A stretch of 64,000 bases of DNA from Phaffia rhodozyma (taxonomy: Eukaryota > Basidiomycota > Tremellomycetes > Cystofilobasidiales > Mrakiaceae). The notes below the pieces were generated by a model that worked only from the letters and a program-made list of their open reading frames with translations, had not been told where the DNA came from and did not search any database. A program made the position numbers and the translations under genes. The DNA is taken from positions 947,501-1,011,500 of the forward strand of contig JACGZH010000003.1 of assembly GCA_014706385.1 (NCBI GenBank), written 5' to 3'. Numbering within the stretch: the stretch's first letter is position 1; each line of letters starts with the position of its first letter. Below, piece by piece: positions 1 to 13,534 of the stretch.

Positions 1-146
1 AACATCTCCGCGGCCTAGTCGTTCGTCATCAATAGTCACTTGCTTCTTGCATCTTGCTTCTTTCATCTCTCATCCCATCTTTTCCCCATCTTCCTCTCTC
101 TCTCCTCCTCTGTTCTGACATACTGCTGCTCTCCAGATAGATCAGA

Positions 147-1825
147 ATGACGTCCATCGAGGAACGAAAGCTGGGGCTCTGTGAGAGATACAGCTTGTCC
201 AGGTAAGAGAGGATCTCTTTCTTCTTCAGCTCTCTCCGAAAGGACACCTCTCTCAATCTCTCCCCCCCCAAAACACCCGGAGCAGATCCCTCATCTCGTC
301 CGAACCGGCTCCTATCATCGCATTCACATTCTCTCATCCTTCTGTCCTCTCCTCACAATCCATCCTATCCAACCTTCAATCAGCCACACAGACCCTCGTC
401 GAGACCCACCCTGTGCTCTTCGCCCGGTTCACAGACATCCACACCCTGTCCCCCGGGCTGAGCCGACTGAAAAAGATCTCCCTCGAGGACGTCGTCGTTC
501 AGGTGGCGGAATCGGGGTCCGATACCCCTGAGCAGGACAGCTTTGACAGCGCGCTAGTAAGGATGATGACTGTCGACCTACAGATCGAATCCACCGTCAT
601 CCCTCCGTGGAGAATCATTTGGACAAGACTGACTCCGATGACCGGAAAGGCCGAGGACGGGACGAAAGTGGTGGTCGGGTTCAAAGGACACCATTCCCTG
701 TTCGACGGGCTATCCGCTTGGACCGTCGCCCATTCGTTCTCCCAATCGCTTTCCACCCTCACCCTCCGACCATCCGGCCAGACAGTGTATCCATCCAGCG
801 GCCACGACGACGACAACAACAACAACAACCATCCCTGCTTGCCCCCCAGCTTGGAATCACTGATCTCTACGAAACCGTCCGTAGGGAAGATTGCCCGGAT
901 CGTACTCCAACAGATCCTCAGGCCACTCCTTCCTTCCCCTCTGGGCATTCTCTCTAGACTCGGTTACCGCCCTGTAGACCAGCCGTCCATCTGGACGGGC
1001 GACCGATCATCAGGCCAACCTCATCCCCGAAAGAAACACGTCAGGACGATCACCCTCTCTCCAGACACCGTCCGGTCGATCGTCTGTCGGTCGAGAAAAC
1101 GAGGCGTGACACTCACCGCGTTCCTACACGCCGCTTTGACCGAAGCGATTCAGACGCTCGACCCGGAAAGAAGACCGCTGAGGACTATGCTGCCTGTCAA
1201 TCTCCGACCGATCCTTTCTCCGACGTCCCCTGGACTCGGAGGGGCGTACGTCGCTGGGATCACGTACGACGTTCCCTCCCCCGGTGATACACCGTCACAA
1301 TCCGGTCCGGCCGAGAGGAGCTCGGACCTTTGGGAGAGAGCGGTCAAGTTCAACAAGTGGTCGAAAGACCGGGCCGTTTGGGATGATGCGATATCCGATT
1401 GGGGGCTGCTCTCCCTGGTCTCTGGGCCAAAACAGCCGGCGCCGACCTCGTCGGCCCCGCCGCCTACAGGGATGGTCTCGTTTCTAAAGGCAAAGACGGA
1501 AGAACCGAGAGAACACAGTCTCGAACTGTCGAACCTCGGTTCCGTTCGACTCGCGCTGGGTTCTCTCGCCTCAACTTCGGTCCCGGCCGAGAGCGCAAGC
1601 ACAAACACGGAGCAAGCCCGATGGGAACCTTCAAGACTTGTCTTTACACAGGCACCCCTCCCGATAAGCGCCGCGTTGGTTCTCTCGGTCGTCGGGTGCG
1701 AGGATTTGGGTGGAGTGGAGATCGCCGTCGGATGGGAGGATGGTGTGGTCGACAGGGAGTACATCCAACAGTTTCAAACCCGGTTGGAGACGATCGTCAA
1801 GAGGGAACTCGAACCGATCGACTAA
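147..1825 (+). CDS. alcohol O-acetyltransferase-like protein
   Basis: Two exons, 147-202 and 286-1825, give 531 residues. The first exon carries the start and a segment (ERYSLSR) resembling the N-terminal ERY segment of fungal alcohol acetyltransferases; the reading frame continues exactly after an 83-nt intron with a GTAAGA donor. The HHSLFDG sequence near residue 185 is the HxxxDG active-site motif of acyl-CoA-dependent acyltransferases of the condensation-domain fold. LPVNLRP around residue 345 fits the second conserved core segment, and the C-terminal beta-rich end (AVGWEDG) also fits. Expected role by family: acetyl transfer from acetyl-CoA to an alcohol or similar acceptor. The substrate cannot be read from sequence. 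A stretch of Asn codons near 815-830 lies in a surface loop. It ends 224 bp from the convergent UBA4 gene. A different BAHD/condensation-type acyltransferase is possible. Confidence 0.72.
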
Positions 1826-2049
1826 GAAACCAGGGACCTGGTTTCTCTTTCTTTCTTTCTCTGTCTGTCTGTCTTGCACTTTTTGTGGCTCTTCTTCTTC
1901 CTTTCCCGTATTCGTCCGCTTGCCTCTCCTCCTCATCAAACATAGACCTGTTAACTACAGCCATCCAAGAGATCAAACCGACGCTCGTCGTCTTCATACC
2001 GTTATATAAACGCCCATCGATCATCGCTTTCTTTGTATTCTGTTTATCT

Positions 2050-4335
2050 TTAATACTCTGGCCAATCGACCCGGTCTTTGCCTTCTTCTTCGCTTTCACC
2101 CTCATTCCTGCGAGATACCATCCTGCCCCAAGCGTTCGTCCCTCCTCTGACATCGAGCACCTCGAGCTGACCGTCCGCGTGCCCGGGTCCGCCAGGGTTG
2201 GATGCCTCAGACAGAGTTAACGCGTCGGAAAGCGCCCGGGCAGCAAGCTGGCTGTCGTTTCCTCTCCTGCAGATAAGGTAAATCGAGCGTGTGCTCCTCG
2301 GCGTGCTTCCGGCCTGACCGTTAGGCAGAGAGGACGACTTTATGTGGACCAGAGGGGCCGCCATGAAATCCTTCAGAGGGATGTCTATCATACGTGTCAG
2401 CAAAAGAGATCAAAAGGAAACAAGAAAAAAAAAGGCAAGAAAAGGCAAAGTCAAAAGCTGAACAAGATGAACGAAATCACGGACGGAGCACATACTGATC
2501 GATCCGGGAACAGACACAATAGAGTATTCTTCAGGCGAACGCGTGTCGATCAGACGAAGCGAACGGGTCTTGTCTTGCAGAGCTGCTTTCAGTTCCTGTT
2601 CACCCTCAAGCCCACATCCGGGTCCAACGTGAGTTTTCCAAGGGAACCTCCCGAGTGAATCTTTTCTCTTCTCTCTCTCTCTTCCCTCCTTTCGGAGAGG
2701 GAGAAGAGAAGACGAAACTGAGGAACGGAGGAAACTTACGACGACAGAAGTCCTCTTCAGCCCGGTTCCAACCGACCCATACTGCATGCCCTCGGCATCT
2801 CTATCGACATCCGGTCCGCCACAGAATGCCTCGTAGTCCTCGTTTTCTAAATCTCCGATCTTTCCTTCCTTTCGATCCCCCTTGGACGGATCGCCGCAGG
2901 ACCGACAGTGAGGCTGTCGGTTTCGAAGTTTGAAAGATCGGAACGGGGTGGATGAAAGCGCGGAGAACGTGAGAAGTTTCGAAGGGTCCGATGAGGGTGA
3001 TGATGATGATTCTTTTTTTTTTTAAATTAAAAGAGAGCCCAACAGAGGAAAAGAACAAGGAGGAGAAGCAGCAGGCAATCACCGGGATGATCTCAAAACG
3101 TCAGTACACACAGATGCTAAAAAAAACGATCGGAAAGAAAGAAAGAAAAAGAAAAAAGAAAAAGAAAGAAACCCTCACCTCCTAGTCCAAGAATCAACTT
3201 ACATCCCTCCAGAGCCATCATCGTACCTATCACACCCGTCACCGCCCCCAACACACCAGACTCGTCACAAGTTGCCGACTTTGCCTCCCCACCAGCCACC
3301 CTGGGCCAGACACATCGATAGCACGGACTGTCCGGTCCGTTGTTGTACACTGCCATCTGGCCGTTCATACCCAACGCAGCGCCCGACAACAGAGGCTTCT
3401 TCGCCAGCACACATGCGTCAGAGATCAAGTACCTCGTCTGGGGTCGATCCGTGCAGTCCAACACCAGAGCATAAGGCTCGAGAAGGGCAAGCGCATTGGA
3501 TGGATTGAAAGTGGTGGGATAAGTGGTGATCTCGATGTTTGGGTTGTTTCTGTATGATTCATAACGGAAACCGGTCAGGCTAGTTCTTTCATGCCTTTTG
3601 GTGGGGAAACCCCCAAAGACAAGATGATTAGAGTCCAGAGAAATTTCTTCACAAGATCACTCACGCCAACACGGCAGCCTTGGCAGAATCCACCTTGAGC
3701 CAGCCAACTCTCGATGTAGAGTGAAGTATCTGACGATGCAGATTAGAAGATTCTACAGAATCATGATCGACTAAACCGATATGACCTGACGGATGTCAGA
3801 GCGAACCAAATGTCGAATGACTTTCAGCATATCATCCCCACTCGCATCGGAGGAGATGCTGGGACCAACCTACACCGGCAGCAGCCAAATATTGCAGAGC
3901 CGGACATCCCAAACCTCCTGCTCCGATGATCAGCACCGACGCATTCTTGAGTTTAAGTTGTCCTGTTGAAACCGATCAAGCATCCAGAGTCAGCATATCC
4001 AGAGGGTCTCGCACAGGAGAGCGCGCGGTATCGTCTTTACCTGACAAACCAACACCAGGGAGAATCATCTGGCGGCCATATCGTTTCTATTGAATTCCTC
4101 GAAAAGAAGAATTCAAAGATTAGCAGTCTTTTCCAAGCAACGATCACCACGGCTAAACAGAACGCGGATGCCGACTTGCATATTCAATCAATTCCAGCGG
4201 AAGTCCGGTCTGTTTTTTTGTGAGGCCACTCGGTCCGGATAAAGCCTCAGCCTCTAGCCTGAGCGCCTCGAGTCGAGTCTGCAGACCAGCGATCTCTGCT
4301 TGAACCTTCTCAAGCGTACGTGTGTTGGTTGTCAT
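2050..4335 (-). CDS. UBA4: Uba4/MOCS3: adenylyltransferase and sulfurtransferase
   Basis: Eight exons join cleanly: 4180-4335, 4041-4086, 3870-3962, 3665-3785, 3179-3549, 2740-3011, 2496-2595 and 2050-2384, giving 497 residues. Residues 1-45 are a short coiled coil. An E1-like ThiF domain follows, with YGRQMILPG, the nucleotide loop GAGGLGCPA and NLHRQ. CYRCVWP carries the zinc cysteine pair, with a second pair at CRSCG. A C-terminal rhodanese domain has the active-site loop [10 protein letters not shown] and ends DVRGG...DWPEY. The family activates the C-terminus of Urm1 by adenylation and hands it sulfur for tRNA wobble-uridine thiolation and urmylation; MOCS3 homologues also serve MOCS2A in molybdopterin synthesis. 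The first intron appears to have a GC donor. The start codon lies 215 bp from the divergent LYR-protein gene. Confidence 0.93.
4087..4179 (-). other. UBA4: GC-AG intron 1 of UBA4
   Basis: The conserved junction LELIEY|KRYGRQM is only obtained if the intron begins GCAAGT and ends AATAG. This is 93 nt long and leaves both exons in phase 0. The nearby GT alternatives either break the frame (GTCGGC) or insert nine residues before the conserved segment (GTTTAG). GCAAGT is the classical sequence of non-canonical GC donors. Confidence 0.72.
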
Positions 4336-4550
4336 CAGCGGGTAAGACTGCCAGACGATGGGTTGATGATACAGAATGAATGGTTTTATCAAAAGAACAT
4401 ACGTCAAGCAATGAATATGATCCGGTTACTACCCCCCCTCCCGGGGGAATCCCTTGGATGATCCGTTCAATAAACTCTCTGCTACCCTCTCCATTCCCCA
4501 TGCTCTCATACCTCACCTTCCTCTAGTTCAACAAGAGACAGAACCTCAAC
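4336..4550. promoter_or_regulatory. bidirectional promoter UBA4 / LYR protein
   Basis: Only 215 bp separate the two divergent start codons, so both promoters and 5' leaders must lie here. There is a C-run near 4432-4444. No clear TATA box was recognised. Confidence 0.6.
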
Positions 4551-6047
4551 ATGGGCGCACGTAAACCTCCATGGATCAAGAATTTACGTCCAAGAGTTAC
4601 AAAGCCACCGGCCCAGCCGCTCGTGAAACCCATCGTGACTCCGAATCTAAAATATTTAATGACCGTGCTCCCAGGTCCCCTGTCGGAAGCTATGGATTAT
4701 CTGTATATTGATCATATACGTCAAGAAGCACCGGCTGCTCCGGTCGTTTCAAAGACCGCGCTCGAAGAGGCTGAACACGCCAAGACAGTTTTCAGAAGAG
4801 AGTTTCTCTGGAAGCTCTACAGAGGCTTGCTCCAAGAAACAAAGAAGCACACAACGTTAAGGAATTACATACGCTCAGAGGTTTCCAGAGGAAGAGTGGC
4901 TACAGGTCCATCAGTCGAGCTTAGACTTAGGGAAGGATGGATGGTTAGCTTTATGTTGCTTATATGTTCTTGTCCGTTCTTCCAGAGCACATCCTGATGT
5001 TCTTTGTTTGTCTGTCATCCACCTTGTGTACTCTTCAGCTCTTGAAAAACCTGCAGAACAGGAGGGAAGACCTGTCGTATATAGATACGCTCGAGAGACG
5101 CTTATGGGTTCAGAGTCGGTCGAGGTCGATGAGGATGTTTGTCAGAGAGTTGAAAAAACCTGTTCGTCTAGTCATTCAGTCTTCTTCTCATAGGCCTCTT
5201 CTTGTTGCTGTTCTCTTCTTTTGGAAGAGACAAGTTCATGTCTGATCGTGCGGTTTGTCAATCATGAACAGACGAAAGGACCTATTCCGGGCGCCTCACT
5301 AACCAGAGGAACACTAACTGGAGAGATTATGCAAGCTACCAAGTTCAACCGTCCGTACATTTTGTACTTCACTATGTCTCCCTATCAGCCGTACTTATCC
5401 TCTTGATCAATTGTTCATCTCGTTCTTTCTGTACTTTAATAGTACCCATGCCGAGGATGGTTCCTCAACCTCACGCAATTTCAATGATCATTCATAAGCG
5501 GTGGAAAGTCTATACGAAAATGAGTCAAGTCCTGTCCTTGTTCAAGGATTACAAGTCAAATCCTAACGATAAACTCCTGAAGAAAATGGTTCAGAGTATG
5601 TTTTCTCTCTCTCCCTCTGTTTTGTCTGCCTGCGTCTAGAAAAGCACTCCCTTTCAATCAGCTTGAAACAAAGTCTGACTCATCTTTTGATTTCTTTACT
5701 TTTTCTACCATTCCTTGTAAATTTTTGAAACCCCTCTAGCCCCACAGTTTAAAGACCTTCTAGCCAGAGCCCGCAAGGTTCATGCCAACGCTGCGAAACG
5801 AGAAAGGACACCTATCCCGCCTGAGCTCCTAGTCCGGTGTGCGAAGCACAAACTCGCCAGACATCGATACCGTTCGTTCAAGAAGATGTTAGGCGCGATA
5901 AATCCCAGACGGCTGATGGGTGGCCGTAGAGGGTTGGATGCTGGCATTCATGAAAGCGGAAGGGTCGAATACATAGACGAGGGACAAATGGAAAAGGAAG
6001 GGAACGTCCTGAAATTGGGTAACGGCCTAGGTTGGGTCAAGCCTTGA
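4551..6047 (+). CDS. LYR-motif (Complex1_LYR-like) protein
   Basis: Five exons, 4551-4943, 5039-5161, 5272-5350, 5443-5595 and 5740-6047, close in frame to give 351 residues. Around residues 80-135 the segment FLWKLYRGLLQ followed by a basic helix (NYIRSEV) and EGWMLLKNLQNR matches the layout of LYR proteins: a short three-helix bundle with L-Y-R near the start and a distal conserved arginine/phenylalanine-like region. Family members serve as assembly factors or subunits of respiratory complexes, or in mitochondrial Fe-S transfer or ribosome maturation, binding mitochondrial acyl carrier protein. The basic N-terminus (MGARKPPWIKNLRPRV) is compatible with mitochondrial import. The protein is much longer than canonical LYR factors, with a 200-residue tail rich in Lys/Arg that I do not recognise. 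Exact role unknown. Confidence 0.68.
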
Positions 6048-6523
6048 AGTGTTTCCACTACTTCTCAGTACAGAGAGCTAGCAAGATGGACGGCGATCAG
6101 TAACGATAGCAAAATTTCACCTCTGTCCGTTTCTTCTTGCAAGACGATCGAATTATATATGTTTACGAATATGTTGTCATCTTTCGTTTGCGCTTCGGTC
6201 AGACATTCAGATCGTGTTTATAACTACATTGAAGAAGAGAGAGACACCGAGAGAAAAAAGAGAGGGGAGAAAAGAAAATAAGGAAAAGAAAAAGATGGAA
6301 AGGTGCACGTGAGAAGAGCAAGGAAAGATGAACGATGTGATGAAGCCAAGATATCTAAAAACCTATGATAAATTCGATACTGGCCATCGAGGCCAAGAGC
6401 AAAAGGCGAGACCGATTTGGCCGTAATCGTGTGTGCGTTCTCAGAGGGTTTATCAGTTTCAAAAGGGAAGTAAATCCTTTTTCTTGTCTTTTCTTTCTTT
6501 TTCTTTCTCAATTGATGGTTTAA
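6048..6523. other. convergent intergenic region, 3' UTRs
   Basis: This 476-bp region lies between two converging genes. It contains a purine-rich stretch near 6233-6300 and a pyrimidine-rich stretch near 6478-6510. No gene was recognised. One CACGTG occurs at 6306-6311 but lies in presumed 3' sequence. Confidence 0.5.
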
Positions 6524-9818
<3,295 letters not shown>

Positions 9819-10641
9819 CTTTCCAGTACAACGTGCTAGAATAGAAACTAGATGAAGTTTTGTTGGTTTGCCGATATGTATGATGGGTGTCGAGGCTCAA
9901 GAGATGGAACCGTAGAGGCAATCAAAGATGGGGGTACGCTAGCTTAGGTAATGATCAAGTTACTTCCAGCTTATGTAATCCGTAACATTCATAATCATCG
10001 TCGTTACGATTATGAGTACGTACTCTGGACTTATGTGACCACCACTAGGTGTCCTGCTTGTTCTCTTTGCTTATGCCTCTTCTCCTACTCTGCATCATCA
10101 TCTTGTTTGGCATTCCTTCATGCTTCACTTGGCTTTCCTCTCCTTATGACCTTGAGTTATTATTATATTCATATGTATTAGCTCGTCTCATATTTTATGC
10201 GCAAGGAACCCTGATATAAGAGGGACGACCTCACTCTTCCTTGACAAGGATTTCCCAAGCTGAAAATCTTGTGCGAACGCCGTATCCACGTTCCTCATCC
10301 AACCTGTTTTTATTATCGTGTGGTTTTGCAGAGAATCTTCTCCAGCCAGTGAACTGCAAACCAAGCGATAACATACAAGAGGAGTCTCAGTCCTTCTACC
10401 GACACACATAGTCAAGTGAAGTAACAACGACTGTAACCCCTCACGTTACCCACAAGCCTGCGACCCGCACAATCACAAATAACCAAGATTACTGCGCAAG
10501 CCCGACATCGAATCGTTTTCAAGCTTTTGCCTTCTCTTTCATCATCTCCTGGTGTTCTCAATATACCTCTGCCTCGGTGTCCTAGCTGGCCATTCTCGCT
10601 CTTACATTCCTTGTTCTTTCTCTCTCTTTCTCTCTTTCACC
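9819..10641. promoter_or_regulatory. divergent promoter region PAP1 / LAG1
   Basis: This 823-bp region lies between two divergent start codons. The LAG1-proximal part (10510-10641) is strongly pyrimidine-rich, typical of fungal leaders. No recognised gene or RNA lies here. Confidence 0.45.
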
Positions 10642-12376
10642 ATGTCGCTGGCCTCGTGGTCACACCCGTTTCTGCACATATCATATCCAACAATAGCCAG
10701 AAATGCAACCGCTCTGGCAACAGCAGCAGCAGCAGCATCGGCCGTACCCTCAACGACAGCAACAACAAACTTTAAAGGATACTATTCATCTTTTCAATCA
10801 ATAGTTCAACCACTTTATGTCAAAGGACCTAAAGATATTGCTGTGATCGTTAGCTCACTCGCAGTCTTTATCGTAACCCGAGAAGTCCTTATGAGGTTTA
10901 TCCTTGCACCCCTTGCCGAGCGCTGGATCGTTCATAGGGATGTCCCTCTAGAACTAAACCCAGATGAATTAAGCAAATTCAGCACAGAAGATAGGCTCAG
11001 GTTGAAGAAGGCTGGGGAGAGAGAGATGAGGACGAGAAAGAAGGAGGCCGTCAGGTTTGCCGAACAGGGCTGGAGTCTGTTGTATTATGTCGTATATTGG
11101 CCGTTTGGCCTAGTGAGTACTTACATCCAACTCTGTTCATTCTTCTTTCACACTACACTGTGCTTGCTGACCATTCTACTCGGGTGTATGCTCATAATCG
11201 TCAAAACAGAGTGTGTTCTTAAATTCTTCGTCTTACAGGCCAGGTCATCTTATTCCGATAGATTTCGAGGCCATATGGACATCCTATCCACAAACCACCT
11301 TGACATGGGAACAGAAGGCGTACTACTTGACTCAGTTCGTATTGCTGGTCTGCATACTCTTGCTGGTTCTTTGTTTTTGTTTTTGTGCTCATCATTAGCT
11401 CTATTCATCACTTCAATCGATGGGAATTAAACCAGGCTTGCGTTCTGGTTCCATCAGCTTCTCATTCTAAACATAGAGGCTCGGCGAAAGGACCATTATC
11501 AGATGCTCAGCCATCATTATATCACTATTGGCCTGGTCATTGGTAGTTATCTTACAAATATGACTGCCATCGGGTACGTCTTCCTTTCTTTGGCGGATTT
11601 AAATTATAAACTCATACAAATCTTATCTAATGGCAACTTCTTACTTCCTTTATTTGTCTCAGAACCGTCATTCTCGTCCTACTAGATCTTGCCGATATCT
11701 TGCTCTCCTCAGCCAAGATGCTTAAGTATCTTGGTTTCCGACTGATCACCGACATCACCTTTGGTCTCTTTCTCGTTTCTTGGTTGATCACCAGGCAGGT
11801 CGGCCTACTGGTTGTGATCATCAGCATCTGGAAGGATTGCGCCAGGCTGGTGCTTGGGCCGGACGGAATTTCTAACAGGGATCAACTGGGGCCCTGGGAT
11901 CTGGTCAGCCATCTTCTCTCTAGATTCACATTGCTCGATAAAAACGTGCGCGCATGAAAAGGAGTTCATTGGTTCTTACTGTTTCTTCTTGTCTACTTCA
12001 TTTGTGTCATGTCAGCCTTTCACGTCGGCGGCCCACAAGGTCTTCGTTGTCCTGCTCTCTGTGCTCTGGGTGTTGATGTGTATCTGGTTTGCCATGATCT
12101 GCAACGTCGCCTGGAAAGTCGTTGTTGGATCCGGAGCTGAAGACACGAGGAGTGATGATGAAGGAGATGAGGAGCTTTCGGTTGATGAAGAAGATCAGAT
12201 TGTCATAGAAGTTGGGGAGGTTAGCGAGAAAGGGGAAAGAGACGATGTAGGACACGGGACTGGAAGGGAAGTTGGAGAGACCATGTACGTTTCATTCCCA
12301 CATCCTCTCAATATTTGATATACACAGATTCAGCTCACCTGTTGTCGTTTCAACTGTCCATGACTCGACTCAGTAA
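10642..12376 (+). CDS. LAG1: ceramide synthase (Lag1/Lac1, TLC domain)
   Basis: Six exons, 10642-11112, 11210-11334, 11436-11573, 11663-11903, 12016-12284 and 12328-12376, give 430 residues. The enzyme N-acylates sphingoid bases with fatty acyl-CoA at the ER membrane. After a transmembrane helix near residues 65-85 and a basic loop, the TLC domain holds GHLIPIDFEAIWTSYP, QKAYYLTQLAFWFHQ and the Lag1 motif. The motif's two histidines appear in RRKDHYQMLSHHYITI, followed by DLADILLSSAKMLKY. Further helices follow (ITDITFGLFLVSWLITR, VFVVLLSVLWVLMCIWFAM). The tail is acidic and ends in TRSDDEGDEE, comparable to the phosphorylated tails of other ceramide synthases. The start ATG was chosen because it directly follows a pyrimidine-rich leader and gives a Lag1-like N-terminus. 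Confidence 0.94.
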
Positions 12377-13534
12377 TGAAAAGACTAGACAGAGCTCACA
12401 AGAACTCCGTCTTCGATCATCCGGTCTTTCCCGGTCTTCATAAAACAAACTCTTTTTTCTTGTGGCCCTTACTTTCTTAGATCTTCCTTTCTGTGATTCA
12501 CTTGGTTCCATTTCTGCTTCTAGACCATCGTTCATCCTTTTATTTTACATTTCATCTTCTTCTGTTCTTGCTCGTGTGGTATTAGTGGTGTTTGATGATC
12601 ACTGTCTGCTACCTATCTCTGTTCTTTAATATCTGCTATGTTACATGCATGATATCATCGACTTTTCTCTCCTCTTCTCGGATCCTATTCCCATCGTCTC
12701 TATCCCCAAAAGGAAAAGGCTATAGAATGAAACGTGGAAAAATCTCGAAATAGATCCTCTTGTCCAACTTCGGAGATGAATGTTCGATTCCAAACGTTCC
12801 ACAAGAGACGTAGAAGGAAAGATGTGCAGAACCGTCTATATCACATGAGATAGCCCCTCCCCCGTAAGAGAGAAAAGGAATCTAAAAAGATTGAGGAAGA
12901 GAAGTCGAGAAATTGGGAAAAAAATTATCGTGCGCCCTCATGAGAATAATCTTGACCGAAATCAAATATGAAGAATTAAAACTTCCCCAGATTTCAAACT
13001 TGAAACGAGGGCCTCGAAGCAAAGAAAGGGGTGCATCGTTCTCTTGCTTTTCTTTCTCCCTCCCCTTTCAAGGACACATAGTTCGATCCTCTCCCTCTGT
13101 AACAGAAAGAAGGAAGGAGAATTACATGGGTTTTTACTATTGATTCAAACAGAATGAAGATTACTTAACATCTATCGAATGTGCGAACTCTCAAACAGAT
13201 ATCACATCAAGATGTTGGTGATGATGGATACTGGAAGGAATTAGGATTATCGAGACTTATAACGAAGATAGAAAATGTGTATGCAAAGAGAAACACTGTC
13301 CAGAGCAAAGGGTCCGAAGCAATCAACAGGAAAGCAGATAGATGAAAGCTAAATTAAAGATACAAGATGATAACTGGAGGCTTGGAAAAACGCGATATGC
13401 AGGAGTTTAGGAAGGGTATAGGAAGAGAAATCGCGATCAAATTGATCGCCGAAGAAACGTACGCAACAAGAAACGAGAAGATTGAATGGAATAAGCGCAC
13501 AAAGAGAGATTATGAAGTTGCCCGGTTACTAAAG
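12377..13534. other. convergent intergenic region, no gene recognised
   Basis: This 1,158-bp region lies between the ends of LAG1 and the surface-protein gene. Composition alternates between pyrimidine-rich (12400-12700) and purine/A-rich (12720-13540). Only short open frames without recognisable motifs occur, and I saw no tRNA-like fold. Confidence 0.4.

Noticed and set aside
1851..1880. TTTC/TGTC tandem bases after the first gene
   Set aside because: Ordinary pyrimidine-rich 3' UTR sequence.
3120..3172. AAAG-rich purine repeat
   Set aside because: It is the polypyrimidine part of an UBA4 intron seen from the other strand.
6306..6311. CACGTG site
   Set aside because: It lies in the 3' region between converging genes, where a promoter role is unlikely.
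12350..12535. Basic 61-residue frame on the minus strand after LAG1
   Set aside because: It overlaps the last LAG1 exon on the other strand and its composition follows pyrimidine-rich UTR sequence; no splice partners or homology were seen.
13050..13130. GTTCGATCC sequence suggesting a tRNA T-arm
   Set aside because: The flanking bases do not pair as a T-stem, and no acceptor or anticodon arm could be found.
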